From NCBI RefSeq assembly GCF_003385185.1, contig NZ_PQHZ01000001.1, forward strand, positions 1 through 64,000: a stretch of 64,000 nt of DNA. Direction: 5' to 3'. Origin of the DNA: Amycolatopsis palatopharyngis. GTDB taxonomy: Bacteria > Actinomycetota > Actinomycetes > Mycobacteriales > Pseudonocardiaceae. The position numbers and the translations under genes were made by a program. The notes under the pieces were generated by a model. That model saw only the letters and a list, made by a program, of their open reading frames with translations. It made no database searches and had not been told where the DNA came from. Of the stretch, positions 1 through 8,404 are shown in pieces; positions within the stretch are counted from its first letter, which is position 1, and every line of letters begins with the position of its first letter.

Positions 1-101
1 CGAACCGGCTGGTGGGCATCCTGCACGGCTGCCTCAAAACCGGCACCCTCTACGACGAGACGACCGCCTGGTCGCATCACGCCGAGAACGTTGCGGCTTG
101 A
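1..101 (+). CDS. IS110-family transposase, C-terminal end (cut by window edge)
   Basis: Reading from base 3, an open frame runs 32 codons to a TGA at 99-101. The visible peptide includes NRLVGILHGCLKTGTLYDE, which I recognise as the conserved C-terminus of IS110-family (IS116/IS902 group) transposases, the DEDD-type recombinases guided by a bridge RNA. The N-terminal catalytic part lies outside the window, so I cannot tell whether the element is intact. Its stop codon is only 23 bases from the stop codon of the opposing maleylacetate reductase gene, so the right end of the element abuts the aromatic cluster. No terminal inverted repeat is visible, as expected for IS110. Confidence 0.75.
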   Translation, partial: NRLVGILHGCLKTGTLYDETTAWSHHAENVAA

Positions 102-124
102 CATTTCAGCTCCTGGGATGTCTT

Positions 125-1195
125 TCAGGTCAGGATCGCCGGGTCTTGACCGGCCCAGGCAGCGGTGAGCAGCGCGGTCATCTCGCCCTCGCTGACCGGG
201 CGTGGGTTGGCGGCCGGGACAGCGGGCAGGATGAGTCGTGCCGCCTCCGCGATGTCGGCCTCGGCAAGGCCGGCGTCCCGCAGCGCGCGCGGCGCGTCGA
301 GTTCCGCGTAGAGCGAGATCAGCCCCGCGACCGCGTCGGTGGTCCCGAGCGCGTCGGCGATCCTGGCGGCCGCCTCCCTTGCCGCCGGGGCATTGAACGC
401 CAGCACATATGGCAGGACCGCGGTGTGTGTTCGCGCGTGTGGCAGGTCGTAGGCGCCGCCGAGGACGTGGCAGATCTTGTGGTGCAGGCCGGAGCCCGCG
501 GAAGCGAACGCGACGGCCGCGAGGTATGCGCCGTAGAGCATGCGTTCCCGCCCCACGAGGCCTTCCGGGTCCTTCCTGACCAGCGGCAGTCCGTTGGCCA
601 AGGCGCGGATGCCCTCGCCGGCGAGTGCCGCGTCGATCGGGTCGGTTTGTGGCCCCCACATCGAATCGACACAGTGCGCGAGGGCGTTGCACCCCGAGGT
701 CACCGACAGTTCGGCCGGCAGGGACAGGGTGAGCGCGGCATCGTAGACAACGGTCACGGGTAGGACGCGGTCGTCGGTGCCAGTGGTCTTGCGGGCAGAC
801 TCGGTCATCCCCCACACGTTGGTCGCCTCGGAGCCCGCGTACGTGGTGGGCACCGCGACGATCGGCAGCCCGGTGGTCAACGCGACCGCTTTGGCCAGGC
901 CCGTCGTGGACCCGCCGCCGACGCTGACCAGGAGGTCGGCTCCGGCTTCGGCGGCCTGCGCGCGGGCTCGTTCGGCATTGGCGACCGGTACATGCGGTGC
1001 CACGTCCGCGCATCGCGCGGCCACATCGATCCGCGACGTCACCTCCTGCGCGAGTTGGTCCTCGTGTTCGGAGGCGACCAGCAGGACACGATTCGCACCG
1101 AGCCGCGCGACCTCCGCCGCCAGGTTCCGCGCGGCCCCGCCGGTGCCGAACAGCACCCGCTGACCGAGCGTCACATGCTCGAACTGCCAGGTCAT
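125..1195 (-). CDS. Maleylacetate reductase (iron-containing ADH family)
   Basis: A 356-residue protein of the maleylacetate reductase family, which reduces maleylacetate to 3-oxoadipate with NAD(P)H in hydroxyquinol, resorcinol and chloroaromatic degradation. Visible features are the nucleotide-binding run SVGGGSTTGLAKA near residue 100, the ALAHCVDSMWGPQ segment, and the His-rich HHKICHVLGGAYDLPHAR signature typical of this family. The length is normal. The ATG at 1195 is chosen because it overlaps the TGA of the upstream hydroxylase (ATGA, 4 bp), which indicates translational coupling. The pairing with a TfdB-like hydroxylase supports the aromatic assignment over a generic alcohol dehydrogenase. 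Confidence 0.9.
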   Translation of the reverse strand: MTWQFEHVTLGQRVLFGTGGAARNLAAEVARLGANRVLLVASEHEDQLAQEVTSRIDVAARCADVAPHVPVANAERARAQAAEAGADLLVSVGGGSTTGLAKAVALTTGLPIVAVPTTYAGSEATNVWGMTESARKTTGTDDRVLPVTVVYDAALTLSLPAELSVTSGCNALAHCVDSMWGPQTDPIDAALAGEGIRALANGLPLVRKDPEGLVGRERMLYGAYLAAVAFASAGSGLHHKICHVLGGAYDLPHARTHTAVLPYVLAFNAPAAREAAARIADALGTTDAVAGLISLYAELDAPRALRDAGLAEADIAEAARLILPAVPAANPRPVSEGEMTALLTAAWAGQDPAILT

Positions 1196-2994
1196 GTTGC
1201 CTCTCCTCGGTCGAGTATGCGGGTCAACGCGGTCATGAGTTCGGCTTCGGGGTCTGCGGACAGGTTGTGGCAGCGCCAGCCGACATGCTTGTCCGGGCGC
1301 ACCAGCACGGAGCCATCCTTGGCAACGCCACACAATCCAGCCCAGTCGAAGTAGAGATCGGTCACCGCGCGCCCCGGGCCGATCACCACGGTCTCCACCG
1401 GCACGCCTAACCGGTCGGCGGCATTCTTCGCGGCTGCGACCCATGCCTCCCCCGTGATTCCGGTGATGACGGTGAATCGTCCGTATGGAGCCAGATCGTG
1501 GGTCGAGTACTTGCGCTCGTTGTCGCCGACCCAGGCGTGCGGCAACCGCACCCCCGGATACGTCGACTGCTCGTAGTACAACTCTGGGTCGCGCGTGGGC
1601 TCGGGGCGTGCCGTTCCGTCGGACACCACGGCGGTGGACTCGTAGCGCTGGCCCATCTCGACACCGTGTGCGTTGAACTCGTAGTTCTTCAGCTCCATCG
1701 CCTCGCGCACGGCGGCGCGTTTGGCGGCGCCCGCCGGACTGTTGTCCTTGCGCTCCTCGATCCGCGCTGCCAACTGATCCGCGGTCTCGGCCATGTCGAG
1801 GCCGAGTGCCTCGAACAGCCCGCCGAATTCACGGGCGGACTTGTTCGCGCGCAGCACGATCTGCCGTGCCACCGGAGCGCGTTCGGTGGTGTAGGTGTCG
1901 AGCAGCCCAGGGCCAGCGTGTCCATTGAGGACGACAGCGACCTTCCAGGCAAGGTTGTAGGAGTCCTGGATGGAGGTGTTGGAACCGAGCCCGTTGCTCG
2001 GTGGATGCTTGTGCACGGCGTCGCCCGCGCAGAACACCCTGCTCCGGTGGAGGCTCGTGGCGTACTGCTCGTTGTTGCCCCACAGGGAGATGCCGGTGAT
2101 CTCGACATCGAGGCCGGGATCGCCGACGAGGTTGCGCACGATGCGCAACGCGTCGTCCTCGGTCACCTCGGGTACGCCCTGCTCGAGGTCGAAGCCCCAG
2201 ACTATGAGCCACTCGTTCCACGGCCGGACCATGCGCACGAGGCCCGCACCGATACCGCCGACGTTCGCACCGGGCTGGATCACCCAGTACAGCACCGAAG
2301 GGCGATGCCCGCAGAGTTGGCCCAGCTCGGCCTTGAACGTGATGTTCATCGAACCGGCGATGTCCATTTGGCCCTCATAAGGCAAGCCCAGGTCGGCTGC
2401 CACTCTGGACCGGGCTCCGTCCGCGCCGATCAGATACTTCGCGCGGATCGTGTACTCGCTGCCGGTGAGCCGGTTCAGCACGCGTACGTCCACGCCTTCA
2501 TCGTCCTGCTTGTGCCCGAGGTACTCGGTGCTGAACTGGGTCTGTGTGCCACGCATGGTCGCGTTGCGAACGAAGATCGGCTCCAAGTAGGTCTGCGGGA
2601 TATCGCAGTTGAGCGACGGCGAGGCCAGCTCGTAGTCGGCGTGGCGGGCCGGATGGTTTCCCCAAGTGAGGATCCGCCCGATTTCCTCACCGGCGATGGC
2701 GGTGCAGAAGACAGTGTCGCCGATCATGTGGTGTGGAGTGGCGTCGGCGAGCACCTCTTCTTCGATGCCAAGGTCCCGGAAGATCTCCATCGTCCGTTGG
2801 TTGGTGATGTGCGCGCGGGGCGTGTTCGCGGTCCAGCGGTACTTGGTGATCATGATGTTGGAAACGCCCAGTGTGGACAGAAAGAGCGCCGCGGAGGCAC
2901 CTGCCGGGCCGGACCCGACGATCAGCACGTCCGTCTCGACCACGGTGGTCGTCGGCGGGGCGGTGTCGGCGAGACCGTCGTGGAAAGTCACCAT
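1192..2994 (-). CDS. FAD-dependent phenol hydroxylase, TfdB-like
   Basis: A 600-residue flavoprotein aromatic hydroxylase resembling 2,4-dichlorophenol 6-monooxygenase (TfdB), which hydroxylates a phenol ortho to the OH group using NADPH and O2. FAD motifs are in order: GSGPAG at 27-32, the DGARS loop at 192-196, and GDAVHKHPPSNGLGSNTS from 324. The N-terminal segment with TPRAHITNQRTMEIFRDLGI is typical of TfdB. The ATG at 2994 is preferred (GAAGG upstream, family-like length); an in-frame GTG at 3045 would add 17 residues with no good ribosome site. It overlaps maleylacetate reductase by 4 bp. The true substrate (resorcinol, chlorophenol or another phenol) cannot be read from sequence. Confidence 0.9.
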   Translation of the reverse strand: MVTFHDGLADTAPPTTTVVETDVLIVGSGPAGASAALFLSTLGVSNIMITKYRWTANTPRAHITNQRTMEIFRDLGIEEEVLADATPHHMIGDTVFCTAIAGEEIGRILTWGNHPARHADYELASPSLNCDIPQTYLEPIFVRNATMRGTQTQFSTEYLGHKQDDEGVDVRVLNRLTGSEYTIRAKYLIGADGARSRVAADLGLPYEGQMDIAGSMNITFKAELGQLCGHRPSVLYWVIQPGANVGGIGAGLVRMVRPWNEWLIVWGFDLEQGVPEVTEDDALRIVRNLVGDPGLDVEITGISLWGNNEQYATSLHRSRVFCAGDAVHKHPPSNGLGSNTSIQDSYNLAWKVAVVLNGHAGPGLLDTYTTERAPVARQIVLRANKSAREFGGLFEALGLDMAETADQLAARIEERKDNSPAGAAKRAAVREAMELKNYEFNAHGVEMGQRYESTAVVSDGTARPEPTRDPELYYEQSTYPGVRLPHAWVGDNERKYSTHDLAPYGRFTVITGITGEAWVAAAKNAADRLGVPVETVVIGPGRAVTDLYFDWAGLCGVAKDGSVLVRPDKHVGWRCHNLSADPEAELMTALTRILDRGEAT

Positions 2995-3107
2995 GCCTGC
3001 TGCCTTCGTGTTCACTGCCCGGCCCGTTGCCGGTGCATGGGACACCGTCGCAGGGCGGGGGCGACACGCGGGCCGTACGGTCGCGGCACGGCGGAAATAG
3101 GCAAAAC

Positions 3108-4070
3108 TCAGGGCGGCGCGAGCAACTCCCCGCGGTCACTGCGCGGTGTGGTGCCGAACCGCGCCCGGTAGGCGCGCGAGAAGTGAGCCTGCGACGCGAA
3201 TCCGTGCTGGGCGGCGAGCTCGGCCAGCGGCGTGCGTGCGTGGGCCGGGTCGGCGAACGCGCGCCGCACGGCATCGAGCCGCGCGGCAAGGACGGTCTGC
3301 GGCACGCTCTGCCCCGATTCGGCGAACAGGCGAGAGAGCTGCCGCTCGGAGTACCCGATGGCAACGGCGATCCGGCCCGCGGACAGTTCGGGCTCGTGCA
3401 GATGCGCGGCGATATAGGCATGGGCGGCCGCGAGGTTGCTACCAGCCGAGGCGCCTGCGCCGAGTAGCGCCGCCAGCAGCTCCAGCACCGTGGATTGCAG
3501 CGCGTCCCAGTCCGTCCGGGCGCCCGCCAGGGCGTCGGCCACAGTGGCGGCGAGCGCGTGGGCGTGGGCGGCACCCTGACCGTGGTCACCGCCGCCGAAG
3601 GTGAACACGTGTGGCCGCGCCAGCCCGGATCGGCCAACGGTTTCGCGCAGCGCCGCCCTCGGCGCCTTCAGCACCAGCTCCGTGAGACCACGGGTGAAGC
3701 CTCGCTGGAACGGCTGGTCCGCGTCGCAGACGAGACCCTGGCCCGGCGAGAGCATCTCGCAACCGTTGCGATGGTAGAAGCACCCCTCGCCGGCCAGGGC
3801 GAAGTAGACGGCCACGCCATCGGCAGGGTGGGTGGCGATCTGCCGGATGTCCCGGTCGACGACATGCGGCGACCCACTGACCTTGGCCAGTTGCAGCTGG
3901 GGCAGCCGGAGATTGACCTCGGTCCCCTCGAACGGTCCGTCACCGAGCGGCCGGGCGCGCAGTCCCACCAACGAACGGGCGTTGTGGGCTTCCCATCCGG
4001 CGAGCTTGTGCCCGTCCGGCAGGTCACTGGTGCGGAACCGGGTCAGGCCGTGCACGTTCACGGGTGCCAT
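3108..4070 (-). CDS. AraC-family transcriptional regulator
   Basis: A 320-residue regulator. Residues 1 to about 200 form an AraC-binding-like sensor domain, and residues from about 215 to the end hold the two helix-turn-helix units of the AraC/XylS family (SERQLSRLFAESG and GFASQAHFSRAYRARFG). It lies directly upstream of, and on the same strand as, the TfdB-like hydroxylase, with about 110 bp between its stop and that start, so it is the likely activator of the aromatic genes. The sensor domain resembles regulators with a C-terminal AraC domain used for aromatic pathways. The inducer is unknown. The start is an ATG. Confidence 0.88.
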   Translation of the reverse strand: MAPVNVHGLTRFRTSDLPDGHKLAGWEAHNARSLVGLRARPLGDGPFEGTEVNLRLPQLQLAKVSGSPHVVDRDIRQIATHPADGVAVYFALAGEGCFYHRNGCEMLSPGQGLVCDADQPFQRGFTRGLTELVLKAPRAALRETVGRSGLARPHVFTFGGGDHGQGAAHAHALAATVADALAGARTDWDALQSTVLELLAALLGAGASAGSNLAAAHAYIAAHLHEPELSAGRIAVAIGYSERQLSRLFAESGQSVPQTVLAARLDAVRRAFADPAHARTPLAELAAQHGFASQAHFSRAYRARFGTTPRSDRGELLAPP

Positions 4071-4150
4071 GCGCCCACGGTAACCCCACCAGCTTTAGTT
4101 CTCCGAACCTCGTGAGGTCCGAGCCCGTTTCTCGTCAGCGGTCAGCTGCC

Positions 4151-4783
4151 TCAGAGCAAGGTGCTCCAGTAGTACCAGAAGGCTTCGAGTACCAAGGCGA
4201 CGATGGCGAGGTACCAGAGCACGAGGGCCAGGGAATGGTAGTGCGCCAATCCGAGGGCAACGGGCTTACCGCTGGATGAAAAGTGGCCGCTGGTGAGGTT
4301 GTGCAACGTGGTGTACCAGAAGATCGGAATCGTCACCGCCCACACGACCATGCAGTACGGACACAGTGCTCCGATGTCGTAGAGGCTGGAGTAGATCAGC
4401 CAGTGCACGAACAGCACGCCGAAGGTGGTTCCGGCCTGCATACCGAGCCAGAACCAGCGCGGTGCCCGGAATCCCGACAGCAGCACCACGCCCACGGTGA
4501 CGACCACGGCGAAGGCGCCGATGCCGATCAGTGGGTTGGGGAAACCGAACGCGCTCGCCTGCGGACTGTCCATGACAGACCCACACGAGACGACGGGGTT
4601 GAGGGTGCAGGTCGGCACGTAGGCCGGATTGCCGAGTTTGGCGAGCTTCTCCAGCATGAGGACAAAAGCCGCTACGAATCCGGCCCCGCCGCCGATCACG
4701 TACAGCCAGGCCAGTCCCCGTGGTGCAGCCGAAACCGACGGCTCGCGGTCGGAACTGGTGCGCACGGAACCGGTGGTACTCAC
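4151..4783 (-). CDS. Vitamin K epoxide reductase (VKOR) family membrane protein
   Basis: A 210-residue membrane protein with about five hydrophobic segments. The four cysteines of bacterial VKOR are present: a loop pair at C59 and C67 and the redox CPYC motif at 141-144. Bacterial VKOR reoxidises a DsbA-type partner and passes electrons to a quinone, driving disulfide formation outside the membrane. Here it follows a DsbA-like gene with a 4-bp GTGA overlap, the usual actinobacterial partner arrangement. The start is GTG, set by that overlap. Confidence 0.92.
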   Translation of the reverse strand: MSTTGSVRTSSDREPSVSAAPRGLAWLYVIGGGAGFVAAFVLMLEKLAKLGNPAYVPTCTLNPVVSCGSVMDSPQASAFGFPNPLIGIGAFAVVVTVGVVLLSGFRAPRWFWLGMQAGTTFGVLFVHWLIYSSLYDIGALCPYCMVVWAVTIPIFWYTTLHNLTSGHFSSSGKPVALGLAHYHSLALVLWYLAIVALVLEAFWYYWSTLL

Positions 4784-5538
4784 GCCGCGAGCGCCTCGTC
4801 CAGCCGCGCTCGCAACTGGGCGTCCACGGCGGCGAAGGTGTCGCCTTCAGGGGTGAACTTCATACCGTTGATGAATATGGTCGGAGTGCCAGAGACGCCC
4901 GCGGTCTCCCCGTCGGCCTTGTCGCGTTCGATGCGCTGAGTGACCTCTTCGGAGTTCATGTCCCGGTGGAACCGGTCCAGGTCCAGCCCGATCTGGCGGG
5001 CGAACTCGTCGAAGCGTGCCTGGGCCTGCTCTGGGTCCCCGCTCGCCTCGCCGCCCGCGGAGCGTGCCCAGGACTGGTAGTTGTCGTACAGCGCGTGGTA
5101 CATCTCGGAGTACTTGCCCTGCAAGGCCGCGGCTTCGGCCGCCCGCGCGGCCGGTACCGCCAGCGGGTGCATCTCCAGCGGGAAGTTCCGCGTGACAAAG
5201 GTGATCTGCCCCGCGTAATCCTTCTCCAGCTTCTTGGTGATGTTCATGTAGTAGCCGGCACAGGCGGGGCACTGGTAGTCGAGGAATTCCACCACGGTGA
5301 CCTTGTCATCCGGAGCCTCCAGCAGCGTGTGGCTGTCAGGCTTGCGCAGTACGTCGGCGGCAACCGGATCCGCGCCCTGCGAGGCACCCCCCTGCGAGGC
5401 GTTGTCACTCGCGTCCGTGCGATTGAACAGCAGTACCCCGCCGATCACGACGGCCGCCACAAGCATGACGGCCACCGTCAGCACGGTGTTGCTCGACACG
5501 ACTGAACTGCGTGTCAACGGATTCTTGAAATTCGGCAT
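4780..5538 (-). CDS. Membrane-anchored DsbA-like thioredoxin-fold protein
   Basis: A 252-residue protein with one N-terminal transmembrane segment (about residues 17-38), a Ser/Gly/Ala-rich linker, and a DsbA/thioredoxin domain with the CPAC active site at 90-93 and a cis-proline loop (GVSGTPTIFING) near 215. It probably introduces disulfides in exported proteins and is recycled by the VKOR encoded next, whose start overlaps its stop. The ATG at 5538 is chosen because the longer frame starts 16 residues earlier without a ribosome site. A TCTAC/GTAG dyad lies 37-56 bp upstream and matches the sites in front of the neighbouring redox genes. Confidence 0.9.
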   Translation of the reverse strand: MPNFKNPLTRSSVVSSNTVLTVAVMLVAAVVIGGVLLFNRTDASDNASQGGASQGADPVAADVLRKPDSHTLLEAPDDKVTVVEFLDYQCPACAGYYMNITKKLEKDYAGQITFVTRNFPLEMHPLAVPAARAAEAAALQGKYSEMYHALYDNYQSWARSAGGEASGDPEQAQARFDEFARQIGLDLDRFHRDMNSEEVTQRIERDKADGETAGVSGTPTIFINGMKFTPEGDTFAAVDAQLRARLDEALAA

Positions 5539-5574
5539 CAGATTCCCAGGGCCGGAGACAATCTCGACATCAAT

Positions 5575-5594
5575 TCTACTGAACAACTACGTAG
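5575..5594. promoter_or_regulatory. Putative BlaI-type operator upstream of the DsbA-like gene
   Basis: TCTAC at 5575-5579 is followed by the perfect palindrome CTACGTAG at 5587-5594. The same TCTAC/GTAGA half-sites occur at 7335-7357 and 8310-8338, all around genes next to a BlaI-family repressor. BlaI/MecI/CopY repressors are known to bind dyads with TAC and GTA half-sites. Assignment to the local repressor is inference. Confidence 0.5.
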
Positions 5595-5622
5595 GTTCAC
5601 CGTGAGGCCGGTCGAGGGCGGA

Positions 5623-7254
5623 TCAGCCGTCGTCCGAGCGGTAGGACATGAGCGCCGCCATGCCGCTGGCCATGTGATAAGCGTTGTGACAGTGCACCAG
5701 CCACTGACCGGGATTGTCCGCGACGAGATCGGCCACCAGACGCTCCCCCGGGCCCACCATCACGGTGTCCTTACGGGTCCCCTGCGGCAGCTTCGTGGTG
5801 TCACGGCGCCCCGTGTCGCCGATCGCGCGGACAACGAAGGTGTGCCCATGCAGGTGCATGGGGTGGTACATCGGTGTCTGGTTGATCATCTCCAACCGGA
5901 CCCGCTGCCCCTGACGAACCGGCATCGGTGTGATTCCGTCGAAGGGGCGCTGGTGTTGGTAGGTCTCGGCATTGATACGCCAGGCGAACCGGTTCATGTC
6001 GCCGGTGAGATAGAGCGTGTGAGTCCGATCCGGTGGGCCCTCGCCGAGGTGGACCGACGGTGCCGCCCGCAGATCGGACAGGGCCAGAAGTGTGCCGGAC
6101 AGCTCTGCTGGAGCGGCCGTGGGTGGTGGAGCCGAGCCGCTGGCCGTGCGCACGATGCCCAGCGCCTGAGCGCCCTTGCCCTCGGCCACCGCCACGAACG
6201 GGAATGCGCCATCGGCCAGGGTGACCACCAGGTCGTAGCGCTCACCCGAGGCGATCTGCAACGTGTCGACAGTGACCGGCTCGACAGGAAACCCGTCGGT
6301 ATGCGTGACCGTGAGCCGGTGACCGCCGAGTGCGACCCGGAAGACCGAGGCGCCGCCGGCGTTGATCAACCGGATGCGTGCCCGCTGCCCTGGTTTGGCA
6401 TGAAAGGTCTGCGGTGCGGTCGGTAGCCGACCGTTCAGCAGATAGAACGGGAACTCGACACTGCTCGCCATTCGCGACGCCGGTGACTCCGGCGTGATCC
6501 CCTTCGGCGGGTTCGCCAGCCCCGCCGGCACGTGGTACTGCCAGGACCGCGATTCGTCGGGAATCATCCCGGCCCGCACCGGTGTGCGATAACGGCTGTT
6601 CATCCCGTCGCCACCCATCAGCTCGGCCAGCACCTGATCCGGAGTAGCCGCGGCGTCATCGATCCAGTCGTCGAGCACCACGACGAACTCGACGTCGTAA
6701 TCCCCGGGCTCGCGCGGATCGTCGATGATCAACGGGCTGTACAGCCCGCGCTCACGCTGCAGACCCACGTGCGGATGCAACCAGTACGTGCCCGGATCCG
6801 GGGCCACGAACTCGTACCGCATCCGCTCCCCCGGAGCGACAGGCTCCTGGGTCAGCTGCGGCACTCCGTCCATGTCGTTGCGCAGCCGCAACCCGTGCCA
6901 GTGCACGGTGGTCGGCTCCGGCAGCCGGTTGTTCACCTCGACGGCCAGCTCATCGCCTGCCGTGCAGCGAAGCACCGGCCCCGGCAGCTGGCCGTTGTAG
7001 GCCCAGGTGCGCACCACGCGCCCACCCAGATCGACCTCCGCCGGTTCGGCCGTCAACGACGCGGTGCTCACGCGCCCCGTGCCGCCCGCGCGCCGGGCCT
7101 GCTCGGCGCCCGTGACGGCATCCGAGGACGCCAGCACCCGCCCATCGCCTTCCCCCTGGCGCAGTGCCCACCAGGTCCCGCCGGTCGCCGCTGCCCCCGC
7201 CAATCCGGCCGCACCGAGCAGCACACTCCGGCGCGACACCGGGAACTCAGGCAT
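5623..7254 (-). CDS. TAT-exported multicopper oxidase
   Basis: A 543-residue three-cupredoxin multicopper oxidase. The N-terminus carries a twin-arginine signal (SRRSVLLGAAGLAGAAATGG, residues 7-26). All four copper motifs are visible: HWHG at 118-121, HPH at 160-162, HPMHLHG at 464-470, and the HCHNAYHMASGM block from 521 with the Cys and axial Met ligands of type 1 copper. Such enzymes oxidise Cu(I), phenols or metals at the expense of O2 outside the membrane. The ATG at 7254 has GAGGTGG seven bases upstream; the GTG 15 bases earlier is part of that ribosome site. It is divergent from an alpha/beta hydrolase with a shared TCTAC/GTAGA dyad between them. Confidence 0.92.
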   Translation of the reverse strand: MPEFPVSRRSVLLGAAGLAGAAATGGTWWALRQGEGDGRVLASSDAVTGAEQARRAGGTGRVSTASLTAEPAEVDLGGRVVRTWAYNGQLPGPVLRCTAGDELAVEVNNRLPEPTTVHWHGLRLRNDMDGVPQLTQEPVAPGERMRYEFVAPDPGTYWLHPHVGLQRERGLYSPLIIDDPREPGDYDVEFVVVLDDWIDDAAATPDQVLAELMGGDGMNSRYRTPVRAGMIPDESRSWQYHVPAGLANPPKGITPESPASRMASSVEFPFYLLNGRLPTAPQTFHAKPGQRARIRLINAGGASVFRVALGGHRLTVTHTDGFPVEPVTVDTLQIASGERYDLVVTLADGAFPFVAVAEGKGAQALGIVRTASGSAPPPTAAPAELSGTLLALSDLRAAPSVHLGEGPPDRTHTLYLTGDMNRFAWRINAETYQHQRPFDGITPMPVRQGQRVRLEMINQTPMYHPMHLHGHTFVVRAIGDTGRRDTTKLPQGTRKDTVMVGPGERLVADLVADNPGQWLVHCHNAYHMASGMAALMSYRSDDG

Positions 7255-7334
7255 TCCTGTCCACCTCACACGTCAGCGACCAAGTATCCGAACAACGACA
7301 ATGAGGCGGCCACTTACCAGCCGTTGCACAACAG

Positions 7335-7357
7335 ATCTACTGACCACGATAGTAGAT
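7335..7357. promoter_or_regulatory. Putative BlaI-type operator between multicopper oxidase and hydrolase
   Basis: A perfect 7-bp inverted repeat, ATCTACT (7335-7341) and AGTAGAT (7351-7357), with a 9-bp spacer. It lies in the 105-bp divergent region and ends 2 bp before the hydrolase ATG. It shares half-sites with the dyads at 5575-5594 and 8310-8338. Repressor identity is inferred from the nearby BlaI gene. Confidence 0.6.
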
Positions 7358-7359
7358 AG

Positions 7360-8298
7360 ATGTCCGCCACCCTGCCCGCCCTCACCGTGACCGGGGTCTG
7401 GGCCATTCGACACCTGAGCGCACCCGGGGTGCGGCGCTGGCGGCCGGGTACCGGGGAGCGGGTGCGCGCCGGCCCGCTGGCTGTTCGCGTGCTGGGTACC
7501 GGCGACCCGGTCGTCGTGCTCTTGCATGGCCTGGCCGCGTCGGGTGAGTACTTCGGCGCCACGTTCGACGAACTGGGCCGCAACGGCACTCTCGTGGTGC
7601 CCGATCTTCTGGGCTTCGGTGCCTCGATGCGCCCGCCGGGCGGTGATCCGGCCGAGTACGGGACCGCCGCGCACGTGGCCGCCCTGGACGCGATGCTCGC
7701 CTCGCTCGGACTCGGCGATCGGCCGCTGGTGATCGCCGGGCACTCGATGGGTGCGGTGCTGGGTGTGCGCTGGGCCGCCCGCCTGCCAATGACCCGGGCG
7801 GTGGTTGCGTTCGCCGCCCCCTTGTACCTCGACCCGCGGCAGGCGAGGGCGCAGTTGCGCGGACTCGGCATGATGGCCGCGCTCGTCACCGGAGATGGAC
7901 CCGTCCCGGCCGTACTCTGCGAATGGATGTGCCGCTACCGGCGATTCGCATCCTGGGTCACCGCCGCGCTGCATCCGGAACTGCCGGTACCCATTGCCCG
8001 CGCCGTCGTCCGGCATACCTGGGCGTCCTATCGCGGCAGCCTCACCGACGTCATCCTTGCCGACGGCTGGCGCGGCGCGCTTGATCGACTGGCCCGCGCC
8101 GGCGTGCCACTGCTACTGGCCGAGGGTGGTACCGATTCCGTACCGGTACACGGGCATGCTGCCGCACTGGCGGCGGCCAGTGCGTCCGTCACGGCGACCA
8201 CCCACACCAGCGGTGGTCACGATCTCCCGCTCACCCACCCCCGCTGGTGCCTGGCACAGCTTCGCCGCGCACTCACCGACGTGAGCCTGCCGGAGTGA
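7360..8298 (+). CDS. Alpha/beta-hydrolase fold protein
   Basis: A 312-residue alpha/beta hydrolase. The oxyanion-hole motif LLHGLAASG is near residue 54, the nucleophile elbow GHSMG has Ser129, and the catalytic His is probably in SGGHDLPL near residue 290. The substrate is not identifiable. The ATG at 7360 directly follows a TCTAC/GTAGA dyad and has no ribosome-binding site, so the message may be leaderless. It lies between the multicopper oxidase and CcdA and probably belongs to the same regulon. Confidence 0.85.
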   Translation: MSATLPALTVTGVWAIRHLSAPGVRRWRPGTGERVRAGPLAVRVLGTGDPVVVLLHGLAASGEYFGATFDELGRNGTLVVPDLLGFGASMRPPGGDPAEYGTAAHVAALDAMLASLGLGDRPLVIAGHSMGAVLGVRWAARLPMTRAVVAFAAPLYLDPRQARAQLRGLGMMAALVTGDGPVPAVLCEWMCRYRRFASWVTAALHPELPVPIARAVVRHTWASYRGSLTDVILADGWRGALDRLARAGVPLLLAEGGTDSVPVHGHAAALAAASASVTATTHTSGGHDLPLTHPRWCLAQLRRALTDVSLPE

Positions 8299-8309
8299 CC
8301 CGATTCGCT

Positions 8310-8338
8310 TCTACTATTCTACGCCGTAGATACGTAGA
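8310..8338. promoter_or_regulatory. Putative BlaI-type operator upstream of ccdA
   Basis: A nested inverted repeat centred on base 8324: inner arms TCTAC (8318-8322) and GTAGA (8326-8330), outer arms TCTAC (8310-8314) and GTAGA (8334-8338). Eleven of the 14 positions in each arm are symmetric. It is the strongest of the three dyads in this island and sits just upstream of the ccdA leader. Confidence 0.6.
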
Positions 8339-8356
8339 CGTAACGGAGGACGGATC

Positions 8357-8404
8357 ATGCGGCAGGTGCAGCACGTCGTCGCGAGAGCGTCCGCATGGAC
8401 CTGA
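8357..8404 (+). CDS. Possible 15-residue leader peptide overlapping ccdA
   Basis: A short frame, MRQVQHVVARASAWT, starts at an ATG with a strong GGAGG ribosome site at 8345-8349 and a 7-base spacer. Its stop TGA (8402-8404) lies inside the beginning of ccdA, whose own ATG at 8395 has only a weak ribosome site. The arrangement suggests translational coupling of ccdA to a leader peptide. It is not conserved to my knowledge and could be a chance frame. Confidence 0.35.
   Translation: MRQVQHVVARASAWT

Noticed and set aside
1192..3171. Long plus-strand frames opposite the hydroxylase gene (for example 1498-3171)
   Set aside because: They are opposite-strand frames kept open by high GC content. 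The translations are Arg/Gly/His-rich without motifs, while the minus strand encodes a clear flavoprotein.
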